Source: Candidatus Obscuribacter sp. (GTDB lineage: Bacteria > Cyanobacteriota > Vampirovibrionia > Obscuribacterales > Obscuribacteraceae). Taken from it: DNA of 64,000 nt. Both the position numbers and the translations under genes were made by a program. The stretch spans positions 744,001 to 808,000 of the forward strand of contig JADKDV010000003.1 of NCBI GenBank assembly GCA_016718315.1, in the 5' to 3' direction. The notes beneath the pieces are model-generated. The model saw nothing but the letters and a program-made list of their open reading frames with translations. It ran no database searches and was not told the origin of the DNA. Of the stretch, positions 26,895-36,697 are shown one piece after another (the stretch's first letter is position 1; each line of letters begins with the position of its first letter).

Positions 26895-29800
26895 ATGGCA
26901 ATAGAGTTGTTGTCTGAGCGCATTAAGACCTTCGGGGCGGGTAGCACGCGCATTGCCGAACTTCCCGATCTAGCTGAGATACAAAAGAGTTCGTTTAAAT
27001 GGTTTATCGAAGAAGGGCTGGCAGAAGAACTGCGGGCCTTTAGTCCTATTAAGGATTACACCGGTAGACTCGAACTGCACTTTTTGACCAGCTACACATT
27101 CGAGGACCACACTGAGCCTAATAAGCCCAAGACTCCGGAAGAAGCCAGAGCACTCGATTCAAGTTTCACCAAAAAGCTCCGCATCCAGATGCGCCTCGTC
27201 AATAGAGAGATGGGCGAGATCAAGGAGCAAGAAATCTACGTCGGCGACATCCCCATGATGACCGACCGCGGTACCTTCATCATCAACGGTGCAGAGCGCG
27301 TTATCGTTTCGCAGATTGTACGCAGCCCCGGTATCTACTACAAAAGAGAAGTAGACACCAACGGTAAGCGTACTTTTAGCGCCACCATGATCCCTAACCG
27401 TGGCGCCTGGCTCAAATTTGAGACCGACGTCAACGACATCATTTACGTCAAAATCGATAAAAACCGCAAACTGCCAGCAACCACCTTGCTGCGTGCTCTC
27501 GGTTATACCGATGCCGAAATGGAAAGCTTGTTCCGTCACAAAGAGTTTCTCAAAAAGACTCTCGACAAAGACGCTAACAAGACCAGAGAAGATTCACTAA
27601 TCGAAGTCTACAGAAAGCTCAGACCAGGCGACCCGCCCTCTGTTGCTGGTGGACAGAGCATCCTCGATAGCAGATTTTTTGATGACAAACGCTATGACCT
27701 GGGTCGTGTTGGTCGCTACAAGCTCAACAAAAAGCTCGCTCTATCGGTACCCGAGACTCAACGCACACTAACCAAAGAAGATATCGTAGCTTCAGTTGAT
27801 TACCTCATCGGCTTGCACTATGACGAAGGCCACGTGGACGATATCGACCACCTCGGCAACCGTCGTATTCGTTCCGTTGGTGAGCTATTGCAAAACCAAT
27901 TCCGTATTGGTTTGACCCGTCTTGAGCGCATCGTGCGTGAGCGTATGACATTGCAAGATGCCGATACTCTCACTCCTGCTAACTTGCTCAACACCAAACC
28001 ACTGGTAGCTGCTATCCGTGAGTTTTTTGGATCGTCTCAGTTGTCTCAGTTTATGGACCAGACCAATCCTCTGGCCGAACTGACTCACAAACGCAGATTG
28101 TCAGCTCTTGGACCTGGTGGTCTATCCAGAGAAAGAGCCGGATTTGCGGTACGCGACATCCACCCCAGCCACTACGGTCGTATCTGCCCGGTAGAGACTC
28201 CTGAAGGTCCTAACGCCGGTCTTATCGGTTCGCTAGCCACTCACGCTCGCGTTAATGCCTATGGCTTTATCGAAACACCTTATCGTCTCGTGCAAAACGA
28301 GAAAGTGACTGAAACAATTCACTACCTCACTGCCGACGAAGAAGACAAATATCGTGTTGCTCCTGGTGATGTGCCAGTAGAAGAAGACGGTACCTTTGTC
28401 AAAGAGCTTATCCCTGTGCGCTACAAGGCTGAATTTATTGAAGCCACAGCGGATCACGTCGACTATGTTGGTGTGAGCCCGATTCAGATTGTCTCTGTCG
28501 GAACAGCTCTTATCCCCTTCCTTGAGCACGACGATGCTAACCGTGCGCTCATGGGATCCAACATGCAACGTCAATCAGTGCCCCTGATTCGTACCGAAAG
28601 ACCAATGGTCACAACCGGTATCGAGCGTCAGGCTGCACGTGACTCCGGCATGGTGATTGTGGCTGACATCGAAGGTAAGGTCGAATATGTTTCGGCTACA
28701 TCTATACATGTACGCACCAAAGACAAACGTCTGGTCAAATATCGTCTCTCTAAATTCCAGCGCTCTAACCAGGACACCTGCTTAAACCAGAAGCCCAACG
28801 TAAAGCCTGGCGACAACGTCAAGCCCGGCGATGTTATCGCTGACGGTGCGGCTACCAATAGCGGTGAGCTATCAGTTGGTCGCAACCTGCTCGTGGCATT
28901 TATGCCCTGGGAAGGCTACAACTTTGAAGACGCTATCTTGATCAACCAGCGTCTGGTATTTGACGATGTGCTTACTTCTATCCACATCGAGAAGCTCGAA
29001 ATCGATGCTCGCTCGACCAAGCTGGGTCCAGAAGAAATCACCCGCGAAGTGCCAAACGTATCGGAAGAATCCCTCCGTCACCTCGACGAAACCGGCATCG
29101 TAAGAATAGGCTCCAGAGTCTATCCTGACGATATCCTCGTCGGCAAAATCACTCCTAAGGGCGAGTCCGAGCATCCTCCAGAAGAGAAATTGCTCCGCGC
29201 CATCTTTGGTGAAAAAGCCCGCGACGTCAGAGACAACTCTTTGAGAGTGCCTCACGGTGAAGGCGGACGCGTAGTTGATGTGAAAGTGTTTGACCGCGAA
29301 AAAGGCGACGAACTGCCACCAGTTGCTAACAAAGTGGTGCGTGTTTATATCGCTCAAAAACGTAAGGTATCAGTCGGAGACAAAGTTGCCGGACGTCACG
29401 GTAACAAGGGTATCGTCGCTAAGATTCTGCCCGCTGAAGACATGCCTTTCTTGACCGATGGCACACCAGTCGACATCGTGCTCAATCCACTGGGCGTACC
29501 TAGCCGTATGAACGTTGGACAGACCTTCGAAACCTTGCTTGGACTGGCAGCAATGCTCACCAATCAGCGTTACGAAGTGCCTCCTTTCGATGAAATGTTC
29601 CAACAGGAAGCTTCATCATTTACTGTCCACAACGAAATCAAAAAAGGCAAAAAAGTCAGTGGTTTTGATTGGGTTGGCGATGATGGTAAGTCGATTCTTT
29701 ACGATGGTCGTTCTGGAGAAGCTTTTGACAATCCAGTCACTGTCGGCAAAATCTACATGATGAAACTCGTCCACTTGGTCGACGACAAAATCCACGCTCG

Positions 29801-30407
29801 TTCCACAGGACCTTACAGTCTTGTCACCCAGCAACCGCTCGGTGGTAAAGCGCAGTTTGGTGGACAGCGTCTGGGAGAAATGGAGTGCTGGGCGCTCGAA
29901 GCGTTCGGTGCTGGCTACTCCCTGCAAGAAATGTTGACTATCAAGTCCGATGACGTCAATGGACGTAGTAAGGCTTACGAGTCCATCGTTAAGGGTGAAA
30001 ACCTCAAACGTCCTGGTATTCCTGAATCATTCAAGGTGCTTGTGCGCGAATTGCAGTCCATCGGTCTCGATGTCTCAGTCGCTAAGCGCACCCGCGAAGG
30101 TCAGGAAGTGGAAGTTGATCTGATGACCGAAGTTGAGGATGTACGTCCTCGCGGTCTAAGACGTCTCAGTCCTTTTGGTGAAATCGGACTGGAATCGGAA
30201 CTTGCCGAACTCTCCAGACAAGCCCAAATGCCACAGGGAGCTGTTGCTCTCGGTGAGCGCGGTGAAGGTGATGATGGTGAAGAATTGATTGGCGGCGCAA
30301 GCCTCACCGATTCTTCGGACGAACTTATTGGTGGTGCCATTGTTGGCGCTGCTGATGATGTTCTCGGTGACGTAGACCTGGGTGATGAGCCCGACGCGGA
30401 CGCCTAA
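26895..30407 (+). CDS. rpoB: RNA polymerase beta subunit
   Basis: 1170 aa, a usual length for cyanobacterial RpoB. N-terminal FKWFIEEGLAEEL, the rifampicin-region LSQFMDQTNPLAELTHKRRL, GRICPVETPEGPN, SVGDKVAGRHGNKG (conserved Lys), and the C-terminal GGKAQFGGQRLGEMECWALEA are intact. Forms the catalytic core with RpoC1 and RpoC2. The last about 60 residues are acidic (GEGDDGEEL..., DLGDEPDADA) and look flexible. Starts 6 nt after AGAGG. The rifampicin-region residues look wild type. Confidence 0.97.
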   Translation: MAIELLSERIKTFGAGSTRIAELPDLAEIQKSSFKWFIEEGLAEELRAFSPIKDYTGRLELHFLTSYTFEDHTEPNKPKTPEEARALDSSFTKKLRIQMRLVNREMGEIKEQEIYVGDIPMMTDRGTFIINGAERVIVSQIVRSPGIYYKREVDTNGKRTFSATMIPNRGAWLKFETDVNDIIYVKIDKNRKLPATTLLRALGYTDAEMESLFRHKEFLKKTLDKDANKTREDSLIEVYRKLRPGDPPSVAGGQSILDSRFFDDKRYDLGRVGRYKLNKKLALSVPETQRTLTKEDIVASVDYLIGLHYDEGHVDDIDHLGNRRIRSVGELLQNQFRIGLTRLERIVRERMTLQDADTLTPANLLNTKPLVAAIREFFGSSQLSQFMDQTNPLAELTHKRRLSALGPGGLSRERAGFAVRDIHPSHYGRICPVETPEGPNAGLIGSLATHARVNAYGFIETPYRLVQNEKVTETIHYLTADEEDKYRVAPGDVPVEEDGTFVKELIPVRYKAEFIEATADHVDYVGVSPIQIVSVGTALIPFLEHDDANRALMGSNMQRQSVPLIRTERPMVTTGIERQAARDSGMVIVADIEGKVEYVSATSIHVRTKDKRLVKYRLSKFQRSNQDTCLNQKPNVKPGDNVKPGDVIADGAATNSGELSVGRNLLVAFMPWEGYNFEDAILINQRLVFDDVLTSIHIEKLEIDARSTKLGPEEITREVPNVSEESLRHLDETGIVRIGSRVYPDDILVGKITPKGESEHPPEEKLLRAIFGEKARDVRDNSLRVPHGEGGRVVDVKVFDREKGDELPPVANKVVRVYIAQKRKVSVGDKVAGRHGNKGIVAKILPAEDMPFLTDGTPVDIVLNPLGVPSRMNVGQTFETLLGLAAMLTNQRYEVPPFDEMFQQEASSFTVHNEIKKGKKVSGFDWVGDDGKSILYDGRSGEAFDNPVTVGKIYMMKLVHLVDDKIHARSTGPYSLVTQQPLGGKAQFGGQRLGEMECWALEAFGAGYSLQEMLTIKSDDVNGRSKAYESIVKGENLKRPGIPESFKVLVRELQSIGLDVSVAKRTREGQEVEVDLMTEVEDVRPRGLRRLSPFGEIGLESELAELSRQAQMPQGAVALGERGEGDDGEELIGGASLTDSSDELIGGAIVGAADDVLGDVDLGDEPDADA

Positions 30408-30505
30408 AGCATTCGCTGGCGCCTCAAGCGCGAGTTGTTTTTTCGGCGTAAGCCATATCTCACAAGTGCCAGTTAAATGGCAAAGACGGAGGACTTCCAG
30501 GTAAC

Positions 30506-32305
30506 ATGCCTACAAGTATTGACCGGTTTGACTACATCAAAATAGGAATCGCATCACCCGAGCGCATCCTCAGTTGGTCCCATGGCGAAGTAACAAAGCC
30601 AGAGACAATCAACTACCGTACTCTCAAGCCCGAAAAAGATGGTCTCTTTTGCGAAAGAATTTTTGGACCATCAAAAGACTGGGAATGCTACTGCGGTAAG
30701 TACAAACGTGTACGTCACCGTGGTATCACCTGCGAGCGCTGCGGCGTTGAAGTGACTGACTCCAAAGTACGTCGTCACCGCATGGGCCACATCAAACTGG
30801 CTTCACCCGTAACTCACATCTGGTTTCTCAAGGGTATTCCCAGTTATATCGGTCTCTTGCTCGACTTGCCTCTGCGCGATCTCGAACAAGTTGTTTACTT
30901 CAATGCTTATGTTGTAACCAACGCCGGTAACTCTCAAGACCTGCACAAAAACCAGTTGCTCGCCGAAGACGAATACGAAAAACTGCTCGAAGATCCCAAC
31001 ATGCAGTTTGACGTCGGAATCGGTGCAGAGGCTGTCAAACAGCTCTTGCATGATCTCGCTCGTCCAGTCTATGAGCGTCCAGACAACAAAGATGATCGCG
31101 GTCGTCTGCTTGAGTTGCCTGGTCTCAAAGAAATCTCACTGGCTTTGCGTGAAGAACTAGCTGGTAGTGGTGGCTCTCAACAGAAGCGCGCCAAAATCAT
31201 CAAGCGTCTTCGCCTGGTAGAAGCACTTCTATCCAGCCACACCGATCCTACCTGGGTAGTGCTCGACAATCTGCCGGTCACCCCGCCAGACTTGCGCCCC
31301 ATGGTACAGCTCGATGGTGGACGTTTTGCTACATCCGACCTCAACGATCTCTATCGCCGTGTTATCAACCGCAACAACCGTCTCGCTCGTCTCCTTGAGA
31401 TGGGTGCGCCCGAAATCATCGTGCGTAACGAAAAACGGATGTTGCAGGAAGCTGTCGATGCTCTCATCGATAACGGCAGAAGAGGCAGAGTAGTTGTCGG
31501 TCCTAACAACCGTCCGCTCAAATCACTCTCTAACATTATCGAAGGTAAGCAAGGTCGTTTCCGTCAAAACTTGCTCGGTAAACGTGTCGACTACTCAGGT
31601 CGTAGCGTTATCGTAGTTGGACCGACTCTGCAACTGCACCAGTGCGGTTTGCCTAGAGAAATGGCGCTTGAACTCTTCAAGCCTTTTGTAATCAATAAAC
31701 TGATTGACAGACAGATTGTGCAAAACATCAAGTCTGCTAAGAAGCAAATTGAAAAAGGATCTGCCATTGTCTGGGAAATCCTCGATGAAGTAATCCAGGG
31801 TCACCCTGTCCTCCTCAACCGCGCTCCCACACTGCACAGACTAGGTATTCAAGCTTTTGAGCCAGTCCTTGTAGAAGGTCGCGCTATTCAACTCCACCCG
31901 CTTGTATGCTCAGCCTTCAACGCTGACTTCGACGGTGACCAAATGGCTGTGCACGTGCCTCTCTCTGTAGAAGCACAAGCTGAAGCTCACATGCTCATGC
32001 TGGCAAGCAACAACACATTGTTGCCTGCTACCGGCAAACCAACCATCACTCCTACCCAGGACATGGTGCTCGGTATCTATTACCTGACTATCGAAAAGCC
32101 AGGCAACGATGATCCCAAAGTTTGTCGTGGTGCCGGTATGCGTTTTGTCAGCCTGGCCGATTGCCGCTCTGCATTTGAAGCTGGCATTCTCGACTTGCAC
32201 GCCAAAATCAAGGTGCGTGACTTTGACGGACAGATGATTGAGACCACACCAGGTCGCATCATCTTCAACCAGGTCGTGCGCGAAGCAATTGCTACCGTCA
32301 ACTAA
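30506..32305 (+). CDS. rpoC1: RNA polymerase gamma subunit (RpoC1, N-terminal half of beta')
   Basis: 599 aa. The N-terminal zinc site is present (ECYCGKYKRV, GITCERCGVEV). Active-site aspartates lie in NADFDGDQMAVHV near residue 470. It ends with QVVREAIATVN, and a separate gene continues the beta' sequence 55 nt later. This split is the hallmark of Cyanobacteria and relatives. GGAGGA and AGG precede ATG 30506. Together with RpoC2 it replaces the single RpoC of other bacteria. Confidence 0.97.
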   Translation: MPTSIDRFDYIKIGIASPERILSWSHGEVTKPETINYRTLKPEKDGLFCERIFGPSKDWECYCGKYKRVRHRGITCERCGVEVTDSKVRRHRMGHIKLASPVTHIWFLKGIPSYIGLLLDLPLRDLEQVVYFNAYVVTNAGNSQDLHKNQLLAEDEYEKLLEDPNMQFDVGIGAEAVKQLLHDLARPVYERPDNKDDRGRLLELPGLKEISLALREELAGSGGSQQKRAKIIKRLRLVEALLSSHTDPTWVVLDNLPVTPPDLRPMVQLDGGRFATSDLNDLYRRVINRNNRLARLLEMGAPEIIVRNEKRMLQEAVDALIDNGRRGRVVVGPNNRPLKSLSNIIEGKQGRFRQNLLGKRVDYSGRSVIVVGPTLQLHQCGLPREMALELFKPFVINKLIDRQIVQNIKSAKKQIEKGSAIVWEILDEVIQGHPVLLNRAPTLHRLGIQAFEPVLVEGRAIQLHPLVCSAFNADFDGDQMAVHVPLSVEAQAEAHMLMLASNNTLLPATGKPTITPTQDMVLGIYYLTIEKPGNDDPKVCRGAGMRFVSLADCRSAFEAGILDLHAKIKVRDFDGQMIETTPGRIIFNQVVREAIATVN

Positions 32306-32360
32306 CTTTCTTATTTGAAAGCTTTATGTCGGTCTTCATGTCATATAGGACGAGGAATAA

Positions 32361-35300
32361 ATGGTCACAGGCGATAAGAAAAATACGATGGAGTTCATCA
32401 ATACAACGGTGGACAAAAAGAAGCTTGGCTCTCTCCTGTCAGAGGTCTATGAAAAGTTTGGTACAGCTCGGACAGCCGAGTTAGCCAACTCTCTCAAGAA
32501 CCTTGGCTTTAGATATGCCACCAAAGCCGGCGTCACAATTTCTATTGATGACCTGGACGTGCCTGAGGCCAAGCGTGGCTTGATCTCAGCAGCCGAAAAA
32601 GAAATCGAAGCTGCTCAAAAACGTTATGAGCGCGGCGATATCACAGAAGTAGAACGCTACAACAAAGTTATCGATACATGGTCAGCTACCACTGACAAAT
32701 TGACTAAAGAAGTCGTCGACAACTTTGACCGTTTGAACCCTGTATACATGATGGCTTTCTCTGGAGCTAGAGGTAACATCTCTCAGGTCCGTCAGCTAGT
32801 CGGCATGCGGGGCCTGATGGCTGACTCTCAAGGTCAGATCATCGACTTGCCCATTAAAGCCAACTTTAGAGAAGGTCTGAACGTAACCGAGTACATCATC
32901 TCCAGCTATGGCGCGAGAAAGGGTCTCGTAGATACAGCGCTCAAAACAGCCGACTCTGGTTATTTGACAAGACGTCTTGTGGACGTTGCTCAAGACGTTA
33001 TCGTGCGTGAAGTTGATTGCAACACCAAGCGTGGTATCGAAATGAGACCTATCTCCGAAGGTGATAAGGACCTCGTCAAGTTGTCTGAACGTCTCTTTGG
33101 CCGCACCATGGGCGAAGACGTAGTCAACCCTGAGACCGGTGAAGTGATTGGTCGCGAAGGCGAAATCATCAACCGCAAGATGTCCTTGCTCATTGACTCA
33201 GTCCTGAAGAAACCAAAGAAAGTCAAAGTAAGAAGTCCTCTTACTTGCGAAAGCCAATATGGCGTCTGCCAGAAGTGCTATGGCTGGTCTCTCACTAATA
33301 ACAGACCAGTTGACCAGGGTGAAGCCATCGGTATCATCGCCGCTCAATCAATCGGTGAACCTGGTACACAGCTGACAATGCGTACATTCCACACAGGTGG
33401 TGCCGTATCCGGTGGTACATCACGTACCCAGGTCAAAGCACCAGGCAAAGGTATCTTGACCTTCAAGATTCAGAGCCGTTCAATCCGTACAGCTTACGGT
33501 GACGTCATGGAGCAGACCATCAGAGATGGTGTACTCAAAGTCACTGTTGGCGAAAAGGAACACAACATCAATGTCCCTACCGGTACTTTGATCAACTTGC
33601 CTAACAACTCAGAAGTTGTAGCAGGTCAGGTACTGGCAGAGCACGATCCGCCCGGCGTCAAGAAGAACCTGACAGAACGCGCCAGCAAAGATATCACCGC
33701 TGATATCTCTGGACGTATCATGTTCCAGGGCTTCCACTCAGACGAAAAACGCGATCGTCAAGGCAACATCTCTCGTACCGCTAACCGCGCTGGTATCATC
33801 TGGGTACTGGAAGGTGACGTATACAACCTGCCATCCGGCTCGCATGTAGTCGTCAAAGACGGTCAAGAAGTTAACGCTCTTGATGTACTGGCCGAAATTC
33901 AAATCACTTCCGAACACGGTGGTGAAGTGCGTTTTGGACCAGAACTGGAAACCGAAGTCGTTAAGGTTGGTCGCAACAAGACCCAAACCAGACTGGTCAA
34001 AGGTAAAGAACTCAACGTCATCATCGCTTCTGTTTCGGCTAACAACGCCAAGCTTGAGCCTGGTCAGAAGGGTCACCTCTGGAAGGTCAACAAGCAAAAA
34101 GAATCATTCACTATCAAAGTAGTAAATGAAGAAGTTGTCGAAAACGGCAAGATCATCGCTGAACTCGTAGACGATGGCACCAACGTAGTTAGCTGCGGCG
34201 GCGAAATCATATACGACGGTGTTGAAATCGACGATCGTCGCGTTGTCACCAAAGCCGGTAAGGTCCTCTTCGTCCCCGAAGAAGTGCACTTTATCTCCAA
34301 GGACATTTCACTGAAGATGTCTGAAACAGGCGAAACAGTGACAGCTGGACAAGAAGTCGTCAAAGACGTCTTTGCCCACATGGAAGGTATTGTCGAAATC
34401 ATCGCTGATAACGACATCATCCACGAAGTCATCGTCAGACCAGGCGACCTGGTGCCAATCGGTGATCCCAGTGAAGTGAAAGTACCCGAAGGTCAAATCG
34501 TTGAGCCCGGCACCGAGATCGTTGAAGGTTATACCTACAAAGATCGCAAACTGGTCTCTATCTTCGAAAAAGAAGATGGCTCATGCTACGCCATGGTCAG
34601 ACCAGTGGAAGAATACTGGATCGAACCTAGAGAGACCAAATTCAAGCACAAGTCTACTGATGACAAAATCAGCTTGCGCTCGGTCACTCAATTGCTTTTC
34701 CGCGACCGCGAAAAAGTCCGCCACATCCAGGGTGCACAGCTCACCAGAACATCCCTCGTATTGCAGATGCAAGGTCACTTGCAAACGCTCAAGGGAATTG
34801 TCGAAATGGGCGAAGATCTGCAAATCGTTGTGCAAGAAAACATCCTCTTGCGCCGTGAGCAAGATCTCAACGTCACTCTGCTCTCTGTTGAGCATGGTCA
34901 AATCATCGATGCTAAGTCAGCCGTTGCTACCACTCAGGTATTGACCAAGACATCAGCTCGAGTCCAACTCTCCAAGACAGACGAACGCCGTATCCTGCTC
35001 ATCACTGAAGAACAACAGTCTCATCAGAAGATCAAAGGCACATGCCCACTCAAGGAAAATGACCTGATCAGACTCGGTGATCCACTGTCCAAATCTTCAA
35101 CAGCTGGTTTGTCCGGTCAAATTGTCAGCGTCGATGGTGCTGATGTGATTATCCGTAAGGGACGTCCTTACTTGATCTCAGTCAACACCCAGTTGCAATG
35201 CGACGACGGAGCACTGGTACAACGGGGCGACTTACTGGCGACCTTGATCTTTGAACGTCAAAAGACCGGGGACATCGTGCAGGGTCTACCTAGAGTAGAA

Positions 35301-36047
35301 GAACTGCTCGAAGCCAGAAAGCCAAAAGAAAACGCCATCCTCTCCGAGAAAGAAGGTCGTGCTCGTATCGTCACTGAAGACGACACAACAAGACTCTATC
35401 TAGTCTTCGGTGATGGTAGCGAAGAAGAAATCGTTATTCCTCAAGGACTGAACGTCATCGTAGAAGATGGCGACCAGGTCTTCCTCGGTACTGCTCTTAC
35501 TGACGGACCGCCCAATCCGCACGATATCGTGCGCTTGCGTGGTATCGAAGCAGCGCAGAAATTCCTCGTGGACGAAGTACAGTCTGTATACCGTTCGCAA
35601 GGTGTAGACATCGCCGACAAACACATCGAAGTAATTGTGCGTCAGATGACACGCAAGGTCAGAGTTGATGAGTCCAAGGACTCTATCCTTCTGCCAGGCG
35701 AACTGATGGAGCGCTACTACCTCGATGGCGAAGCCCAGAGAATGGCTGAGCAAGGTCAGGAAGGTGCTACATACACCGATGTGCTCCTTGGTATCACCAA
35801 GGCATCACTCAACACCGAGTCCTTCATCTCTGCTGCTTCCTTCCAGGAAACCACAAGAATCCTCACAGAAGCTGCTGTTGAAGGTAAGAAAGACTGGTTG
35901 CGTGGTCTCAAAGAAAACGTCATCATTGGTCGCTTGATCCCAGCCGGTACCGGCTTCCAGGGTCATTCTCAGCCACAAGACGAAGAGACTGAAGAAGAAG
36001 ATATCTATCCACCAATCGGTGAAGGTAGCTTCAACGTCCCAGCCTAG
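32361..36047 (+). CDS. rpoC2: RNA polymerase beta' subunit (RpoC2, C-terminal half)
   Basis: 1228 aa; GAGGAATAA precedes ATG 32361. Conserved: FSGARGNISQVRQLVGMRGLM, IAAQSIGEPGTQLTM (bridge helix to trigger loop), FHTGGAVSGG near 341 and GLPRVEELLEARKP near 975. Between the last two lie about 630 residues, mostly beta-rich repeats, the position and style of the cyanobacterial SI3 insertion in the trigger loop (E. coli's is under 200). A zinc site CESQYGVCQKCYGWS is present. The acidic C-terminus is short. A strong terminator follows. Confidence 0.97.
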   Translation: MVTGDKKNTMEFINTTVDKKKLGSLLSEVYEKFGTARTAELANSLKNLGFRYATKAGVTISIDDLDVPEAKRGLISAAEKEIEAAQKRYERGDITEVERYNKVIDTWSATTDKLTKEVVDNFDRLNPVYMMAFSGARGNISQVRQLVGMRGLMADSQGQIIDLPIKANFREGLNVTEYIISSYGARKGLVDTALKTADSGYLTRRLVDVAQDVIVREVDCNTKRGIEMRPISEGDKDLVKLSERLFGRTMGEDVVNPETGEVIGREGEIINRKMSLLIDSVLKKPKKVKVRSPLTCESQYGVCQKCYGWSLTNNRPVDQGEAIGIIAAQSIGEPGTQLTMRTFHTGGAVSGGTSRTQVKAPGKGILTFKIQSRSIRTAYGDVMEQTIRDGVLKVTVGEKEHNINVPTGTLINLPNNSEVVAGQVLAEHDPPGVKKNLTERASKDITADISGRIMFQGFHSDEKRDRQGNISRTANRAGIIWVLEGDVYNLPSGSHVVVKDGQEVNALDVLAEIQITSEHGGEVRFGPELETEVVKVGRNKTQTRLVKGKELNVIIASVSANNAKLEPGQKGHLWKVNKQKESFTIKVVNEEVVENGKIIAELVDDGTNVVSCGGEIIYDGVEIDDRRVVTKAGKVLFVPEEVHFISKDISLKMSETGETVTAGQEVVKDVFAHMEGIVEIIADNDIIHEVIVRPGDLVPIGDPSEVKVPEGQIVEPGTEIVEGYTYKDRKLVSIFEKEDGSCYAMVRPVEEYWIEPRETKFKHKSTDDKISLRSVTQLLFRDREKVRHIQGAQLTRTSLVLQMQGHLQTLKGIVEMGEDLQIVVQENILLRREQDLNVTLLSVEHGQIIDAKSAVATTQVLTKTSARVQLSKTDERRILLITEEQQSHQKIKGTCPLKENDLIRLGDPLSKSSTAGLSGQIVSVDGADVIIRKGRPYLISVNTQLQCDDGALVQRGDLLATLIFERQKTGDIVQGLPRVEELLEARKPKENAILSEKEGRARIVTEDDTTRLYLVFGDGSEEEIVIPQGLNVIVEDGDQVFLGTALTDGPPNPHDIVRLRGIEAAQKFLVDEVQSVYRSQGVDIADKHIEVIVRQMTRKVRVDESKDSILLPGELMERYYLDGEAQRMAEQGQEGATYTDVLLGITKASLNTESFISAASFQETTRILTEAAVEGKKDWLRGLKENVIIGRLIPAGTGFQGHSQPQDEETEEEDIYPPIGEGSFNVPA

Positions 36048-36069
36048 GTGCGGCACGATTCTAAGCAAT

Positions 36070-36102
36070 AAAAAACGGCTCCCTTTACGGGGGCCGTTTT
36101 TT
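36070..36102 (+). terminator. terminator of rpoB-rpoC1-rpoC2
   Basis: AAAAACGGC/GCCGTTTTTT with a CCC/GGG inner stem and a TTTAC-type loop, starting 23 nt past the rpoC2 stop. The flanking A and T runs mean it could also act on the minus strand. Confidence 0.9.
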
Positions 36103-36132
36103 GCTATCAAAGCTCGGTACTAAAGCTGTTTA

Positions 36133-36207
36133 TTAGCGCAGGTGGAAGTCTTTGTGGAGGATTTCGTGGGCATTAAAACGTTTGGAGATGCGGGAAGCCA
36201 GGAACTA
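36133..36207 (-). pseudogene. C-terminal tail of the membrane hydrolase gene, cut off by an in-frame TAG
   Basis: After the TAG at 36205-36207 the same frame stays open for 23 more codons (FLASRISKRFNAHEILHKD and on) to a TAA at 36133-36135. This tail looks like the conserved end of YdjM/DUF457-type proteins, where the position of the TAG is usually Tyr or Phe, as in a YFL-type motif. So the TAG seems to be a recent nonsense change, or a base error in assembly. Confidence 0.6.
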
Positions 36208-36570
36208 GGTGCCTGGTTTGCGGGAATGATTGCATTTTTGGTCAAGCAAGAGATGTGTCAGTATGGATACAGTTATGCCGACCCGGTAAGGTTGCTTTGT
36301 CGGTCCCTTAAAAAATAAAAAGAAGAGAGCTAAAAGCTCGAACGAATGTAGGGGCAAATAGAGCTTGCCACTGTATTTTTCGGAGTCTGCGCGGGCTATA
36401 GCCTGCCAATCAAAATGCCAGCCGTGGGCTCTGACATAGTCAAACATATGGTCCAGGTCGATAAGAAATCCTGCAAGAAAGCTGGCGAAAGCAGCGCCCG
36501 GAGACTTGTAAACCAGATAGCTGGCGGCGCTTACGCCTGCCGAGGTAATGATATGACCTACTGTTCGCAT
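36205..36570 (-). CDS. membrane-bound metal-dependent hydrolase-like protein (YdjM/DUF457-like), truncated
   Basis: 121 aa before the TAG. Several hydrophobic helices with the motifs DLDHMFDYV, LPLHSFELL and ILTHLLLDQ, a His/Asp pattern of YdjM-like (LexA-binding, inner membrane-associated) hydrolases. These proteins keep about 150-190 aa; here the end is cut (see 36133-36207). ATG 36570 faces away from the next gene. Function in the family is poorly known. Could still work, since the main His/Asp residues are ahead of the TAG. Confidence 0.5.
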   Translation of the reverse strand: MRTVGHIITSAGVSAASYLVYKSPGAAFASFLAGFLIDLDHMFDYVRAHGWHFDWQAIARADSEKYSGKLYLPLHSFELLALFFLFFKGPTKQPYRVGITVSILTHLLLDQKCNHSRKPGT

Positions 36571-36697
36571 CGTTTCATGATTCCCTAATTCCAGCCATAA
36601 CTTGATAAAATCGGACGCTATAGCTGTTCAGTGATATACCCAACGGGCGAAATATTATGCACAGCCCTATTTAAGTAATATCGGGGTTTGGGAAATA

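Noticed and set aside
36205..36207. TAG read as pyrrolysine
   Set aside because: No pyl genes are seen and no such use is known for this family; a nonsense change or base error is simpler.
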